This document shows positions 53,355-64,000 of a stretch of 64,000 nucleotides of DNA, in pieces. The notes under the pieces were generated by a model. That model was given only the letters and a program-made list of their open reading frames with translations, searched no databases and had not been told where the DNA came from. The DNA is from Rhizobium sp. C4 (GTDB taxonomy: Bacteria; Pseudomonadota; Alphaproteobacteria; Rhizobiales; Rhizobiaceae). The number at the start of each line of letters is the position of its first letter. Positions within the stretch are counted from its first letter, which is position 1. The DNA is taken from positions 186,001-250,000 of the forward strand of contig NZ_JAJNCX010000006.1 in NCBI RefSeq assembly GCF_021026315.1. Reading direction: 5' to 3'. The position numbers and the translations under genes were made by a program.

Positions 53355-55049
53355 ATGAGCGAACTGGAACGCCGGATAGATCAGGGAACCGGGCGCGAGC
53401 CTGCCGATATCGTCCTCAGGAACGGCCGCTTCTTCGACCTCGTGACCGGCGAACTCGTCTTGTCCGACATCGCCATCTGCGGCGACACGATCGTCGGCAC
53501 CTGCGGCCCCTACAGCGGCAAGCGCGAGATCGACATCTCCGGCAAGATCGTCGTGCCGGGCTTCATCGACACGCATCTGCATATCGAGTCCTCTCTCGTC
53601 ACGCCGCATGAATTCGATCGCTGTGTTCTGCCCTATGGCGTGACGACGGTCATCTGCGACCCGCACGAGATCGCCAACGTGTTGGGCACGGAGGGCATCG
53701 AGTTCTTTCTCGCCTCGGCGCTGGAAACCATCATGGATATCCGCGTCCAGCTCTCCTCCTGCGTGCCGGCCACGCATCTGGAGACGGCCGGCGCCGATCT
53801 GCCGATTGAAAAGCTCCTGCCCTATCGCAATCACCCGAAGGTCATCGGTCTTGCCGAATTCATGAACTTCCCCGGCGTCGTTTACAAAGATCCGATCTGC
53901 ATGGCCAAGCTCGAGGCCTTCCAGGGCAGCCATATTGACGGCCATGCGCCGCTTCTCTCCGGCAACGACCTCAACGGCTATCTCTCCGCCGGCATCCGCA
54001 CCGACCACGAATGCACCAGCGCCGAAGAGGCGATGGAGAAGATCCGCAAGGGCATGCACATCCTTGTCCGCGAAGGCTCGGTTTCCAAGGACCTGCACGC
54101 GCTGATGCCGATCCTCACCGAACGGCTTTCGCCCTTCCTCGCGCTCTGCACCGACGACCGCAACCCGCTCGACATCGCCGAACAGGGCCATCTCGACTAC
54201 CTGATCCGCACCGCGATTGCCCATGGCGTCGAGCCGCTGGCGATCTACCGCGCCGCCTCCATTTCCGCCGCCCGCGCCTTCGGCCTGCGCGACCGCGGTC
54301 TCGTCGCCCCCGGCTGGCGCGCCGACCTCGTGGTCATCGACAGCCTCGAAAACTGCAAGGCCGAGACGGTCTTCGCCGCCGGCCGCGAAGTGACCGACGC
54401 GCTCTTTGCCACCCGCAAGCCGGTCGCCCCGGTCGGGCTCACCAGCGTCAAGGCGCGCATGGTCAAGGCCGCAGACTTCGGCATTCCGGCAGCAGAGGGC
54501 GACACCTCCGTCATCGGTGTCCTGCCGGGCAAGATCATCACCGAGCATCGCCGCTTCCGCCTGCCCGTCGACGGAAACCAGACCACCGTCGATTTCGAGC
54601 GCGACATCCTGAAAGTCGCCGTCATCGAGCGCCACGGCAAGAACGGCAACCACGCCAATGGCTTCGTGCAGGGCTTTGGCCTGAAGAAGGGGGCCATCGC
54701 CTCCACGGTCGGCCATGACAGCCACAATATCTGCGTCGTCGGCGCAAATGATGAAGACATGGCCGTCGCCGCGAACCGGCTCTCGGACATCAATGGCGGT
54801 TTCGTCGTGGTTCAGGATGGCAAGGTGACGGGTGAGATTGCATTGCCCGTTGCCGGCCTCATGAGCCTGGAGCCCTACGAAGAGGTGCGCGACACGCTGC
54901 ACCATCTGCGCCAGGCCGCCTTTGCGCTCGGCGCGACGCTGCAAGAACCCTTCCTGCAGCTGGCCTTCCTGCCGCTGCCGGTCATTCCGCATCTGAAGAT
55001 TTCGGATCGTGGCCTTGTCGATGTCGACAAGTTCATGCTGATCGGATGA
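53355..55049 (+). CDS. ade: Adenine deaminase
   Basis: 564 residues, amidohydrolase superfamily. It deaminates adenine to hypoxanthine. Metal ligands are in [11 protein letters not shown], with later H-I-D-G-H-A-P and the catalytic C-T-D-D-R motif. The C-terminal domain of bacterial Ade is complete ([17 protein letters not shown]). Its 3' end overlaps the convergent histidine kinase gene by 17 bp. Confidence 0.95.
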   Translation: MSELERRIDQGTGREPADIVLRNGRFFDLVTGELVLSDIAICGDTIVGTCGPYSGKREIDISGKIVVPGFIDTHLHIESSLVTPHEFDRCVLPYGVTTVICDPHEIANVLGTEGIEFFLASALETIMDIRVQLSSCVPATHLETAGADLPIEKLLPYRNHPKVIGLAEFMNFPGVVYKDPICMAKLEAFQGSHIDGHAPLLSGNDLNGYLSAGIRTDHECTSAEEAMEKIRKGMHILVREGSVSKDLHALMPILTERLSPFLALCTDDRNPLDIAEQGHLDYLIRTAIAHGVEPLAIYRAASISAARAFGLRDRGLVAPGWRADLVVIDSLENCKAETVFAAGREVTDALFATRKPVAPVGLTSVKARMVKAADFGIPAAEGDTSVIGVLPGKIITEHRRFRLPVDGNQTTVDFERDILKVAVIERHGKNGNHANGFVQGFGLKKGAIASTVGHDSHNICVVGANDEDMAVAANRLSDINGGFVVVQDGKVTGEIALPVAGLMSLEPYEEVRDTLHHLRQAAFALGATLQEPFLQLAFLPLPVIPHLKISDRGLVDVDKFMLIG

Positions 55050-58000
55050 AGTCGTCGGTGATCTTCGCCTCGCCGGCAACGAGCGAGCGCCAGATATCGA
55101 CCTTGGCGGACAGAAGCTCGGGCGTGAACGGCTTCGGCAGATAGTCATCCATGTCGGCATCGAGGCAGACGTTGCGGTCATGCTCCATCGTGCTGGCGGT
55201 AATCGCGATGATCGGCGTGCGGCTGCGGCCGCTTCTTGCCTCTTCGGCCCGGATCGCCGCCGTCGCCTCATAGCCGTTCATGCGCGGCATCATGATGTCC
55301 ATGATCACGATTTCGGGCTTGTAGGCTTCCCAGAAACGCACGGCCTCTTCGCCGTCGCGGGCAATGCGGAAGCTGACGCCGAGACCGGTCAGGATCTGCT
55401 CGCAGGCAAGCGCGCTCACCTCGTTGTCCTCGGCAACCAGCACGTCGATCGTCACGGGTGCGCCATCATCATGATATTCGGGCGCGGGCATCGGATTTGC
55501 CGGCCGCCGCACCGCCGGACCACCGCGACGCCGTGCCGCCATGACATCGCAAAGCGCCCCGAGAAGAAGCGAACTGCGAACCGGCCTTTGCAGCTGTGCA
55601 TCGGCTGCGATTTCGGCAGCACCCTGCAGGCTGTCGGACAGCACCGGTGTCATCAGCACCACCGAGGTGGCGGCAAAACGCGGATCGCCATGCAGCTTTT
55701 CGACCAGTTTCCGTGCCCCGCGCCGCGCCAGCGTACTGCTGAGCACAAGCACGTCGATCGTAAGCCCTGCACTCTCGGCAGCCTCCAGGATCGCCCAGGC
55801 TTCATCGGGACTTTCGACGCCCGTCGCATCGAACTGCCATCCGTGAAGCAGGCTGCCGATCGAATGGCGGGAGGCGGCAATCTCGTCCACGAGCAGCACG
55901 CGTGCGCCGATCGCCGGCAGAACTTCGTCCTCGTCATTGCGCGCCTCGGCGCAGTCGAGCGGAAGCGCGACCCTGAACGTGGTGCCACGCCCGACTTCGC
56001 TCTCGAGCTCGATCGTCCCGCCGAACAGCCTGACCAGACCGACATTGGTCGGAAGACCTATCCCCAGCCCCTCGGTGTGGCCGGTGCGCGTCGTGTCTGA
56101 CCGGGCAGAGGCTTCGAAGATCAGGCGCTGGTGCTCGGGCGCGATGCCGCAACCCGTATCCTCGACTTCGATGGTCAGAACCCGCCTGCCGTTCACGCGC
56201 GGTGCGGCTGAAAGCCGGATTTCCACATGGCCGCGATCGGTAAAGCGGATGGCGTTCGAGACCAGATTGAAGACGATCTGCCGGAAGCGCAGCGGATCGC
56301 CGAACACCCGCTTGGGAATATCCGTGGTCGGCGAGACGACGATGGCCAGGCTCTTCTCCTCGGCCTTCGCCGCCAGGATCGTCGCCGTGTCATCGATGCA
56401 TTCCAGCGGGTTGAAATGGACCGGATGGAGTTCGAGATGCCCGGAATCCAGCTTCGAGAAGTCCAGGATGTCGTTGATGACCGTCATCAGCGACTTTGCC
56501 GACTTGGTGATGGCGTTCACATAGGTCTTCTGCCGCGTATCAAGGTCCGAGCGTGCCAGGAGTTCAGCCATGCTCAGAACACCGTTCATCGGCGTGCGGA
56601 ACTCGTGGCTGACGGTGGCGAGGAAGTCCGATTTCGCCCGGTCTGCCTTCGCCGCGCGGCGCAGCAGCCGTTCAAGCTCTTCCTGTCTCCCGCGCAGTTC
56701 GGTGACGTCGGTAAACAGTCCGATCGTGCCGTCATCGGTCGGCTTGATCTCCAGCCGGATCCAACGTTTTTCGGCAACGCAGAAGGTCACGTCATGGGCG
56801 ACACGGCTGCTGGCATAATGCTGCATCTCTTCCAGGAACGCCACCGGATTGGGCCCGAAATCGCCGCGTTCGGCGCAATGGACAAAGACGTGTTCCCAGC
56901 GCCCGCCCACATGGATCATCCCCGCAGGCACCTCCAGCAGCCGCTCGACCGTGCTGTTGCACATCCGGACGTCGCCGGACGAGGCGATAATGACCAGTCC
57001 CTGGGCCATGGTCACCAGGGCCTCTTCCATCAACGCACCCGCCTCGGCCAGTTTGGCGCGGGCTTCGTTGATGGCGAGATCCTGTCTGCGCAGCTCGGTG
57101 ATGTCGTTATAGGTCAGGACCACGCGACCCGAGGAGATCGGCCGGCCCTGGATCAGATAGATCTCCCCGGCCGCCGTCGTGAACTCGCGAAGCGGCAATT
57201 CACCCGACCCGAGGAGAGTGCGCCACTTCTCCTTGGCCGCATCAAGCTGCTCCGGTGCAAGGTCGAAGAAACCGTTGTCGACGCTGGCGTTCAGCATGTC
57301 GAGAAAATTGCAGCCGACAAGGCCGGCGAGTTCCGTGCCCTGCCATTTGCGCAGCACGTTCTCGTTGGCAAGTTCGATGATCAGATCATCCTGCCGGATC
57401 ACCATCACGCCGGTATCGATGCTGTTCATGATGTCGGAGAGCTGCTGCCAGGCGGCCTCGGCATGATTGCGGGCCTGCTCGAGCTCCAGTTCGCGCTCCC
57501 GCAGCGGCGTCATGTCGAGCAGGGAACCGACAATGTAGCGACTGCCGTCTGCCACGGTGGCACGGCTGATATGCGACAGGATATGCGCGGCCCGGTCCGA
57601 GCGATGATGCATGATCGATTCGCGCACCGAAATCTCGCCGGTGGCCAGAACGCGATCATTTTCCTCGATGTAGCTCTCTACGTCATCCCCGAAGATGGCG
57701 TGCTCGTCGCTGCCAAGCGCCGGCAGCTGGCGGGCATCGAGCAGTTCACGCTCCACTTCGTTCGCGTAGATCATGATGTGATTTTCGTCGCGCACGAAAA
57801 CCGGAACCGGCAAGGCATCCAGCATCGCCTTGTAAAGGCTGACCTCGTCACGCTGCTTGATCAGCAGCGCCTCGCGCTCCTTGCTGTCGGTGATATCGAG
57901 CCGCAGGCCGACGACATACCCGTTCTCCAGCCGGCGATTGATGAGCCGCACCCAGCTGCCGGTTCCCAGACGATAGGTGTCTTCGTAATAGGGCTGACGA

Positions 58001-58737
58001 TAGGCCTGCAGCCGCAGTTGCAGTCTCTGTTCGCAGGCCTCCGCATTGGACGGATCAACGTCGGGATTGAGCCCGCGCTGGATGCCGCGCATCAGGATGT
58101 CCGAAATCGACTCGCCCGCATGGATCGATCCCATATAGGGCCGATAGAGCTGGATCATCTTCTCGTTGACGAAGGCCACGCGGTCGCGCGGATCGACGAT
58201 CAGGATGCCGGCATCGATCTGGGAGAGCGCATTCTTGAGAACCGAAAGAAAGGCCGTTTCCTCGGCCTCAACGGGTGACGGCTCGACGGCCGCGGTTTCG
58301 CTGGCCGGTTCCGCAATGTCCCACCACGAGGCCGGCGGCACGGCGACAACGGGCGGTGCGGGCTCCAGATGCTCGTAAAGGAAGATGTCGCCGGTTTCGC
58401 TGACGAACTGCTCGATCTTGAGGCGCTGCTGGCGATTGACCGCACCGATCGAAAGCACGATGTCGCCCTCGATGCCGAAGACGGCGGCCTTGCGCTCCAT
58501 CTCGTCGCGAAGCGTAGCGGGGGCCGCATTCGGCAGCTCCGCATCCGTCAGGCCGATGAAATCCTGGGGCTGAAGGTGGTGCAGGCCGGCAAAGGCTGAA
58601 CTGACGGCGACATAACGCAGCTCGGAATCCTTGATACAGGCGGGGACGCGGGTGCGCGCCAATCTCTGGCACGCCATCGCGAGCAGGTCCACGCCTCGCT
58701 CCACCACGTCATCTCCCGAATCCTGTTGCACTTTCAT
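55033..58737 (-). CDS. Hybrid sensor histidine kinase, multi-PAS, two receiver domains
   Basis: 1234 residues from ATG 58737. No transmembrane helix. About five PAS units occupy residues 20-690. The HisKA domain has [11 protein letters not shown] (His near 709), followed by a HATPase domain with D-T-G-C-G-I-A and G-L-G-I-G-L. A degenerate receiver (about 955-1075) lacks a phospho-Asp: the strand reads V-L-V-L-S-S-T. The last receiver (about 1105-1230) has D-I-M-M-P-R-M-N-G and is intact. Signal and output partner are unknown. A six-codon extension to 58755 was rejected. Confidence 0.92.
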   Translation of the reverse strand: MKVQQDSGDDVVERGVDLLAMACQRLARTRVPACIKDSELRYVAVSSAFAGLHHLQPQDFIGLTDAELPNAAPATLRDEMERKAAVFGIEGDIVLSIGAVNRQQRLKIEQFVSETGDIFLYEHLEPAPPVVAVPPASWWDIAEPASETAAVEPSPVEAEETAFLSVLKNALSQIDAGILIVDPRDRVAFVNEKMIQLYRPYMGSIHAGESISDILMRGIQRGLNPDVDPSNAEACEQRLQLRLQAYRQPYYEDTYRLGTGSWVRLINRRLENGYVVGLRLDITDSKEREALLIKQRDEVSLYKAMLDALPVPVFVRDENHIMIYANEVERELLDARQLPALGSDEHAIFGDDVESYIEENDRVLATGEISVRESIMHHRSDRAAHILSHISRATVADGSRYIVGSLLDMTPLRERELELEQARNHAEAAWQQLSDIMNSIDTGVMVIRQDDLIIELANENVLRKWQGTELAGLVGCNFLDMLNASVDNGFFDLAPEQLDAAKEKWRTLLGSGELPLREFTTAAGEIYLIQGRPISSGRVVLTYNDITELRRQDLAINEARAKLAEAGALMEEALVTMAQGLVIIASSGDVRMCNSTVERLLEVPAGMIHVGGRWEHVFVHCAERGDFGPNPVAFLEEMQHYASSRVAHDVTFCVAEKRWIRLEIKPTDDGTIGLFTDVTELRGRQEELERLLRRAAKADRAKSDFLATVSHEFRTPMNGVLSMAELLARSDLDTRQKTYVNAITKSAKSLMTVINDILDFSKLDSGHLELHPVHFNPLECIDDTATILAAKAEEKSLAIVVSPTTDIPKRVFGDPLRFRQIVFNLVSNAIRFTDRGHVEIRLSAAPRVNGRRVLTIEVEDTGCGIAPEHQRLIFEASARSDTTRTGHTEGLGIGLPTNVGLVRLFGGTIELESEVGRGTTFRVALPLDCAEARNDEDEVLPAIGARVLLVDEIAASRHSIGSLLHGWQFDATGVESPDEAWAILEAAESAGLTIDVLVLSSTLARRGARKLVEKLHGDPRFAATSVVLMTPVLSDSLQGAAEIAADAQLQRPVRSSLLLGALCDVMAARRRGGPAVRRPANPMPAPEYHDDGAPVTIDVLVAEDNEVSALACEQILTGLGVSFRIARDGEEAVRFWEAYKPEIVIMDIMMPRMNGYEATAAIRAEEARSGRSRTPIIAITASTMEHDRNVCLDADMDDYLPKPFTPELLSAKVDIWRSLVAGEAKITDDFIRSA

Positions 58738-59139
58738 TACGTTAATTAGGCACACGGACCGTTAAACAATTGGTTAACCATCAACTGCCAGCTTTAACGA
58801 AGTTGGACTGCCACGAGGCCGCGTTGCTGCACTGCAACCAGATCCGCACCCTTTGCCCTTGACAATGACAGCCATTCGTAAGACAAGCACGCAGCTTTCC
58901 CCTTCCGGCCGCCGCGTGAGCTGGCCGTTGCGACAGCTGGCCAGATGGAATTCTGCCAGAGCAACAGAAGGAAAAGCGCGTTGCATTGATGCCGGGTTCC
59001 ACGCCGGCGGCGCTGAAAGCAAATCAACTTAACCCACAAGTTCCCAATTCACGCGGGGTTCTTGACGCGAACGACAACCGGAGTCCGATCATGGCGCTCC
59101 GGGCTAACGCCGTTTTGCGTCCCCGAAAGGCTGAATACC
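58738..59139. other. Divergent intergenic region, 402 bp, with a short upstream frame
   Basis: Lies between the histidine kinase and helicase genes. It contains TTAA-rich inverted sequences just upstream of the kinase gene (58750-58775) and a short frame (59091-59147) overlapping the helicase start. No RNA gene is recognised. Confidence 0.4.
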
Positions 59140-59147
59140 TTGACTAA
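59091..59147 (+). CDS. Possible 18-residue upstream reading frame overlapping the helicase start
   Basis: ATG at 59091 opens a frame M-A-L-R-A-N-A-V-L-R-P-R-K ... ending TAA at 59145-59147. It crosses the TTG start of the helicase (59140) in another frame. It could couple translation, or be chance. Confidence 0.3.
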   Translation: MALRANAVLRPRKAEYLD

Positions 59148-60579
59148 ATTTTCTGATCTCGGTCTGACCGCTGGCACATTGCGCACGCTGGAAAGCATGG
59201 AGTTCACCACCCCCACCCCGATCCAGGTAAAGGCGATCCCGCTGGTGCTCGAGCGCCGCGACATTATCGGCCTCGCCCAGACCGGCACCGGCAAGACGGC
59301 CGCCTTCGGCCTGCCGATCATCGAACATCTTCTCAACGACAACCAGCGCCCCGAGCCCAAGGCTGTCCGCACGCTGATCCTCGCCCCGACCCGCGAACTG
59401 GTCAACCAGATCACCGGCAACCTGCGCGCCTTCCTCAAGGACACCAAGCTGCGCATCGCGCTCGTCGTTGGTGGCGCATCGATCCACAAGCAGGCCCAGC
59501 TTCTGGCCCGTGGCACCGACATTCTCGTCGCCACCCCCGGCCGTCTTCTCGACCTGTGCAAGCGCAACGACGTCAACCTGACGGCCGTGCGCTACCTCGT
59601 GCTTGACGAAGCCGACCAGATGCTCGACCTCGGCTTCATCCACGACCTGCGCCGCATTTCGAAAATGGTGCCCAAGCGCCGCCAGACCCTGCTCTTCTCG
59701 GCCACCATGCCGAAGCAGATCGAAGAGCTCGCTCAGGAATACCTGACCGACCCGCTGCGCGTTGAAGCCTCCACGCCCGGCAAGACCGCTGACAAGATCG
59801 AGCAGTTCGTCCATCACGTCACCGGCAAGGACCAGAAGACGCAGCTCCTGCGCCAGTCGCTGACCGACAATCCGGACGGTCGCGCGATGGTCTTCCTGAA
59901 GACCAAGCACAGCGCCGAAAAGCTGTCGAAGCATCTGGAAAACATCGGCTTTGCCGCTGCCTCCATCCATGGCAACAAGAGCCAGAGCCAGCGCGAACGC
60001 GCCCTCAAGGCCTTCCGCGATGGTGAAATGCGCGTTCTCGTCGCCACCGACGTTGCCGCCCGCGGCATCGACATTCCCGGCGTCACGCATGTCTACAACT
60101 ACGACCTGCCGACCGTTGCCGAAGCCTATGTCCACCGCATCGGCCGCACGGCCCGCGCTGGCAAGGAAGGCATCGCGATCGCCTTCTGCGCACCGGACGA
60201 ATTCAAGATGCTGCGCGACATCGAAAAGCTGACCAAGGTCGAACTGACCGTTGCCAGCGGCGAAGCCCCGGCGGATACGCGCGGCGGCAACCAGCCTTCG
60301 CGTGGCGCACCCCGTCCGGCCCGCAAGCAGCACCGCAAGGGCCAGGGCCGTCCGCAGCAGGCCGGTGAAGGCGCCGAAGCACGCGCCGAGGGCCAGGCAC
60401 GTCCCGCTCGCCGTCCGCATTCGGAAGCGCAGGCCGGTGAGCGCAAGCGCGACAATGGCGGCAATAATGGCCACCATCAGGCCGGCCGTCCGAATGGCGA
60501 CCGCAATCGCCCCGGTGGCCAGAAGCGCGGCGCCCGTGGCGGCAAGCCGGGCGGCTACACCCGCGCAGCCCAGGGCTGA
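59140..60579 (+). CDS. DEAD-box RNA helicase, RhlE-like
   Basis: 479 residues from a TTG start at 59140 (T-K-F-S-D-L-G-L; SD AAAGG). All motifs are present: Q motif T-P-T-P-I-Q, A-Q-T-G-T-G-K-T, P-T-R-E-L, T-P-G-R-L-L-D, D-E-A-D, S-A-T and H-R-I-G-R-T-A-R-A-G. A low-complexity basic tail rich in Arg, Gly, Gln and Pro (about 395-479) should bind RNA. It unwinds RNA duplexes in ribosome assembly or mRNA decay. No other start in this frame is better. Confidence 0.92.
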   Translation: MTKFSDLGLTAGTLRTLESMEFTTPTPIQVKAIPLVLERRDIIGLAQTGTGKTAAFGLPIIEHLLNDNQRPEPKAVRTLILAPTRELVNQITGNLRAFLKDTKLRIALVVGGASIHKQAQLLARGTDILVATPGRLLDLCKRNDVNLTAVRYLVLDEADQMLDLGFIHDLRRISKMVPKRRQTLLFSATMPKQIEELAQEYLTDPLRVEASTPGKTADKIEQFVHHVTGKDQKTQLLRQSLTDNPDGRAMVFLKTKHSAEKLSKHLENIGFAAASIHGNKSQSQRERALKAFRDGEMRVLVATDVAARGIDIPGVTHVYNYDLPTVAEAYVHRIGRTARAGKEGIAIAFCAPDEFKMLRDIEKLTKVELTVASGEAPADTRGGNQPSRGAPRPARKQHRKGQGRPQQAGEGAEARAEGQARPARRPHSEAQAGERKRDNGGNNGHHQAGRPNGDRNRPGGQKRGARGGKPGGYTRAAQG

Positions 60580-60626
60580 GCACATCACCTTCCAAGCGCG
60601 GCGTTGAACGCCGCGCCGCAATGAAA

Positions 60627-60662
60627 AAGCCCCGGCAGATCGCTCTGCCGGGGCTTCTTTTT
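60627..60662. terminator. Bidirectional terminator between helicase and chemoreceptor genes
   Basis: AAGCCCCGGCAG and CTGCCGGGGCTT form a 12-bp stem with a six-base loop. T-tracts follow on both strands. It separates convergent genes. Confidence 0.88.
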
Positions 60663-60704
60663 GACGGTAGCCGGTCTCTCGATCGGCGCTCCAGTCTGGC
60701 GAAC

Positions 60705-62636
60705 TCAGAACTCCTGCCAGTCGCCCTTCGTGTCGATGGCGGCATTGCCGGAGAAGGCGGACGCGATCTTGCGGCCCAGCGCCCTGACCGGCGACGCGGC
60801 CGGACGGTCGGACGGGGCGGACATGCGCGGCTGCGACTGCATCCCGCCTTCCGCCAGCTTGAACTGCGACAGCAGACGGTTCAGCGACCCGACTTCGGTG
60901 GCGAGGCTGTGGCTTGCAGCATTCGTCTCTTCCACCATGGCCGCATTCTTCTGCGTATCCTGGTCCATCTGGTTCACAGCCGTATTGATCTGCTGCAGGC
61001 CGGAGGACTGTTCCTGGGCCGATTCCACGATCGCCAGAACATGCCGGTTGATCTCCTGCACTTCAGACACGATCGTCTCCAGCGCGCGGCCCGTCTCGCC
61101 GACGAGCTTAACACCCTGCTCGACCTGCGTGTTCGAGGTCGTGATCAGCGCCTTGATCTCCTTGGCGGCATTGGCAGAGCGCTGCGCCAGTTCGCGCACT
61201 TCCTGTGCCACGACGGCAAAGCCCTTGCCCGCATCGCCCGCACGCGCGGCCTCAACGCCGGCATTCAGCGCCAGAAGGTTGGTCTGGAAGGCGATCTCGT
61301 CGATCACACCAATGATGTTGGAAATCTCATTGGCCGACTTCGAGATCAGTTCCATGGCGAGAACCGCCTGGCCGACGACCTTGCCGGACTGTTCCGCCCC
61401 CGCCTTGGCGCGACCGACGAGCTGGCCGGCTTCCTGCGCCCGGCGCGTGCTGTCGCGAACCGTCGTGGTGATCTCTTCCAGCGCCGCCGCTGTCTCTTCG
61501 ACCGCTGCAGCCTGCTGCTCGGTGCGCTTGGCCAGATCATCGGCCGCGGCCTTGATCTCGCTGCTGCCGGCATCAATGCCACGGGCATTTTCAGAAACCG
61601 AGCGAAGAGCGGCCTGAAGCTTGTCAGCGGAATGATTGAAGTCGTTGCGCACGGCATCGAGCGTCGCAACGAAGGGTTCGCGAATGCGGTAGGAGACATC
61701 ACCTTCCGAAAGCTTGGCGAGCGCCTCGGCCAGATTGTCGACGGCAAACTGCACGTCTGCGGCTTCCCTGGCCCTCTGCTTCTCGCGCTCGATGCGCTCC
61801 TGCTCGCTCATCGAGCGGTTGGTCTCAGTTTCCTGCTCAAGGCGAATGCGTTCGACGGCGTTCTGCTGGAACACCAGCACCGCCTTGGCCATGGAACCGA
61901 TTTCATCCTTGCGCTCCAGGCCCTCGATCTTCGAGGCCGTATCGCCAGACGCCAGCCCCGCCATGCGCTCGCGCAGGCGACCGATCGGCCCGGTGATGCC
62001 ACGCGTTGCAATATAGAGCGATCCGACGATACCCAGCAGGAACGCGAAACCGACGACGCCGAGGCTCGTCATGATCGTCATGTCCGTCGTGTCGGACAGC
62101 TCATCGCTCTTCTTGAGGAGACCTGCCTGGCGCGCATCGTTATAGGCACGCAGGTCGGCACGCCACTTGTCGACCATCGGGTCGACAACCGACAGCATCT
62201 TGGCAGCGTCGGCGGACTTGCCATCGATGTCCGTTTGAACGGCCTTGTCGATCGTCGCGAAAAGCACCTCGGCGCGTTCCTTGAAGCCTTTGACATCGCT
62301 CGCATTTTCGGGCGTCAGCGCAGCGACCTTGTCAAGCCGCGTCACGATATCCTTCTTGCTCGCCTCATAGAACGCCTTGACCCCAACATAACCGGGATCT
62401 GCGTTGTCGTAAGCAACCAGCTGGTAGGCGCTGTAGGGCACGCTGACCATGGCGGTCGCCGCACGCACGGTCTGGATGGCCGCCACGCTGTCGGTTGCCA
62501 GAAAATCGGAATAGGTGTTGTCGGCATCCTTGTAGAAATATGCCATCGAGCCCGTGGCCCCGAGACCGACCACACAAAGGGGGACAACGATGGACAGGAT
62601 CTTCGCCTTGATGGATATGTTAGCCAGAACTGACAT
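60705..62636 (-). CDS. Methyl-accepting chemotaxis protein, transmembrane
   Basis: 643 residues. Helix 1 (about 11-33), periplasmic four-helix sensor (about 34-185), helix 2 (about 187-210), HAMP (about 211-265), a long charged linker and the signalling domain with the [15 protein letters not shown] tip follow in order. It ends G-D-W-Q-E-F, a CheR/CheB-docking pentapeptide like that of the 37704 receptor. The start at 62636 has a GAGAGAGA SD. The ligand is unknown. Confidence 0.93.
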   Translation of the reverse strand: MSVLANISIKAKILSIVVPLCVVGLGATGSMAYFYKDADNTYSDFLATDSVAAIQTVRAATAMVSVPYSAYQLVAYDNADPGYVGVKAFYEASKKDIVTRLDKVAALTPENASDVKGFKERAEVLFATIDKAVQTDIDGKSADAAKMLSVVDPMVDKWRADLRAYNDARQAGLLKKSDELSDTTDMTIMTSLGVVGFAFLLGIVGSLYIATRGITGPIGRLRERMAGLASGDTASKIEGLERKDEIGSMAKAVLVFQQNAVERIRLEQETETNRSMSEQERIEREKQRAREAADVQFAVDNLAEALAKLSEGDVSYRIREPFVATLDAVRNDFNHSADKLQAALRSVSENARGIDAGSSEIKAAADDLAKRTEQQAAAVEETAAALEEITTTVRDSTRRAQEAGQLVGRAKAGAEQSGKVVGQAVLAMELISKSANEISNIIGVIDEIAFQTNLLALNAGVEAARAGDAGKGFAVVAQEVRELAQRSANAAKEIKALITTSNTQVEQGVKLVGETGRALETIVSEVQEINRHVLAIVESAQEQSSGLQQINTAVNQMDQDTQKNAAMVEETNAASHSLATEVGSLNRLLSQFKLAEGGMQSQPRMSAPSDRPAASPVRALGRKIASAFSGNAAIDTKGDWQEF

Positions 62637-63110
62637 TAATCTCTCTCGCCAGTGGGTCCGACCCTCTCGTGCAGAAGGCATTACGGATGAGTGATCAGGC
62701 ATTGCACGGCGACACCCGAGTCATTCGGGCCTGGTTCTTGGGGGAGGATCCGATCCATGCGAGAGCGGATGACTAAGACGCTACCCAGAATTGCCAAACC
62801 AAAAGTTAACGCTGGAATGCAAGATTAGGAAATTATAGATAAATATTTGAATGTCTCTTTACGTTATTCACCACAGCCGAAGTTTGATGGATCACAAACA
62901 AAGCGGAGAAATCCCTCGACGATCAGTGCCGTCAATATTCGAAAATCCCGGCGCCATCTCTTGCGCGAGGTGAGGCATGGAGAGTTTCGGTGCCACTGCT
63001 CATCGACAAGATGAAGGGGCATGTCGTGCGAAGGGCAACGACGCAAAAACGCCACCTCGGGATGGCCGAGATGGCGTCAGATGCGGATCGAAACGCTCTT
63101 GAGGACGCGG
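62637..63110. other. Gene-free region of 474 bp
   Basis: Holds the upstream region of the chemoreceptor gene, an AT-rich stretch (about 62800-62870), and the terminator of the carboxypeptidase gene. No credible frame or RNA gene seen. Confidence 0.45.
63041..63075 (-). terminator. Terminator of the carboxypeptidase gene
   Basis: On the minus strand CGCCATCTCGG and CCGAGGTGGCG form a stem with one mismatch, followed by TTTTTGCG. Confidence 0.75.
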
Positions 63111-64000
63111 TCAGCCGTTGCCGGAAATAACCTGGCAGGAGAAGGACTTGGCCTTGAGCGCCCGGCAGGCGGTCTCCGCCGTCTGACGGCTGTTGAAACC
63201 GATGAAGCGCGCACGGTACACCCCGCCACCGGCGGCCTGGGCAAAATTCATCGCGCCATTGAGGCTGGACCCCGCCTTGCCGCGTGCCTTTTCAAGGATG
63301 CCGCGCGCATCGTCCTCGCTCTTGGCGGTTGCGATCTGCACCTGCCAGAGCGTGTCGGGATCGCTCGACATGTTGTCGGGGTTCGGCTCCTCGCTTGCGA
63401 GCGCCGCCGCAGTCGCCTGTGCAACGTCCTCGTCGTTACCATCGTCCTCGTCGGCAGCCTGTTTCGCGGATGCCTTGGCCTGCTCGGCCGGCTTGCCTGT
63501 GGTGGCATAGCGCGAGGACGGCAGCGGCACGGAGCCCAGCGAGGCGACCTTGGCCTCCTCGCGCTGCGGCTCGGGTGTCGGTTCACGCACAACGGCAACC
63601 TGTGGCGCCTGCTTGATGGGCGCAGGTGCAGGCGCGGCATCGCGGCGGGCCATCGCCGTCGGCATGGTGGCGTTCAGCAGAGCGGCCATCTTGGCGTCGC
63701 GCGCGCCAGCGGTGCGGCCGCCCATGACGACGCCGATCACGCGCCGGCCGCCATCATTGACCGCCGTCACGATATTGAAGCCGGACGCGTTGGTGTAGCC
63801 CGTCTTGATGCCGTCCATGCCGTGATAGCGATACATGAGCCGGTTGTGCCCATGGATGCCACGGCCGCGGAAGGAGAAGGCGCGCGTGGAGAAGAGGCGA
63901 TATTCACTCGGATAATCACGGATCAGCGAGACGCCGAGCCGCGCCATGTCGCGCGCCGTCGTCACCTGGCGCGCATCGGGCAGGCCGGAACCGTTGCGGA
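63111..64000 (-). CDS. D-alanyl-D-alanine carboxypeptidase with SPOR domain, 3' part only
   Basis: The frame runs off the window at 64000, so the N-terminus and the S-x-x-K active site are missing. Visible parts are the loop N-G-S-G-L-P-D, the K-T-G motif in D-G-I-K-T-G-Y-T, and the end of a class A low-molecular-mass PBP (DacA/DacC-like). An Ala/Pro/acidic linker and a C-terminal SPOR domain (W-Q-V-Q-I-A-T-A to the end) follow. SPOR binds denuded glycan at the septum, so a division role is likely. The fusion is common in Rhizobiales. Confidence 0.9.
   Translation of the reverse strand, partial: RNGSGLPDARQVTTARDMARLGVSLIRDYPSEYRLFSTRAFSFRGRGIHGHNRLMYRYHGMDGIKTGYTNASGFNIVTAVNDGGRRVIGVVMGGRTAGARDAKMAALLNATMPTAMARRDAAPAPAPIKQAPQVAVVREPTPEPQREEAKVASLGSVPLPSSRYATTGKPAEQAKASAKQAADEDDGNDEDVAQATAAALASEEPNPDNMSSDPDTLWQVQIATAKSEDDARGILEKARGKAGSSLNGAMNFAQAAGGGVYRARFIGFNSRQTAETACRALKAKSFSCQVISGNG

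Noticed and set aside
1-64000. CRISPR arrays, insertion sequences, rRNA or tRNA genes
   Set aside because: No regularly spaced direct repeats, transposase motifs or conserved RNA gene sequences were seen on reading both strands; a covariance search was not possible.

Overview
The window is a GC-rich, gene-dense chromosomal segment from an alphaproteobacterium, most likely a member of the Rhizobiaceae. The evidence is a fused trpE(G) with a Trp-Trp-Trp leader peptide, a long-form leuA, the choline importer choXWV, a NolR-like ArsR regulator, quinol oxidase genes cyoA/cyoB, methyl-accepting proteins ending in a W-x-x-F pentapeptide, and RIME-like mosaic repeats. The order leuA ... clpP-like ... 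queF ... trpE(G) ... choXWV recalls the Sinorhizobium meliloti chromosome, but this is from memory and was not checked. The genus cannot be fixed. I saw no tRNA, rRNA, CRISPR array, transposase or prophage.

Layout. 1-3.0 kb: start of cyoB, cyoA and a divergent MFS transporter. 3.0-12.6 kb: a LysR regulator divergent from an eight-gene operon with a BMP-type ABC importer (binding protein, two permeases, double ATPase), biuret hydrolase BiuH, a second isochorismatase-like hydrolase (candidate triuret hydrolase), a cupin and allophanate hydrolase AtzF. This is a nitrogen-scavenging module for biuret and related compounds, and most of its junctions are overlapping start/stop codons. 12.7-16.5 kb: PhcB-like methyltransferase, GGDEF-EAL protein and two very small proteins. 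16.5-19.7 kb: leuA behind a leucine-rich leader peptide and mutually exclusive RNA pairings, then a BenE-like transporter. 19.8-26.2 kb: mosaic repeat, prmB, a pseudouridine synthase, a ClpP-like protease, a DUF2076 protein, queF, a CDF transporter, and a DUF883/holin-like pair behind an FNR/FixK box. 26.3-31.2 kb: a nitrate/sulfonate-type ABC ATPase and fused permease without an adjacent binding protein, a LysR regulator and a DUF2798 protein.

31.3-33.7 kb: trpE(G) with a complete trp attenuator. 33.8-43.3 kb: extensin-like protein, two chemoreceptors, a methyltransferase, a DUF2333 protein, a PAS protein, a small hypothetical, a class I cytochrome c with an FNR/FixK box, and thymidine kinase. 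43.6-49.9 kb: choXWV, a HugZ-like protein, a NolR-like ArsR regulator and an omega-amino acid:pyruvate aminotransferase. 50.1-55.0 kb: orphan TadG-like VWA protein, a membrane protein, MarR regulator, TspO and adenine deaminase. 55.0-64.0 kb: a 1234-residue hybrid histidine kinase, an RhlE-like helicase, a third chemoreceptor and the 3' part of a D-Ala-D-Ala carboxypeptidase gene with a SPOR domain.

The most notable signals are: (i) the biuret/triuret operon with two related cysteine hydrolases; (ii) two amino-acid attenuators (Leu and Trp) with near-identical promoters placed so that the leader start codon falls at about the transcription start; (iii) four complementary blocks upstream of leuA, the last covering its ribosome-binding site; (iv) two FNR/FixK palindromes at class-II-like spacing.
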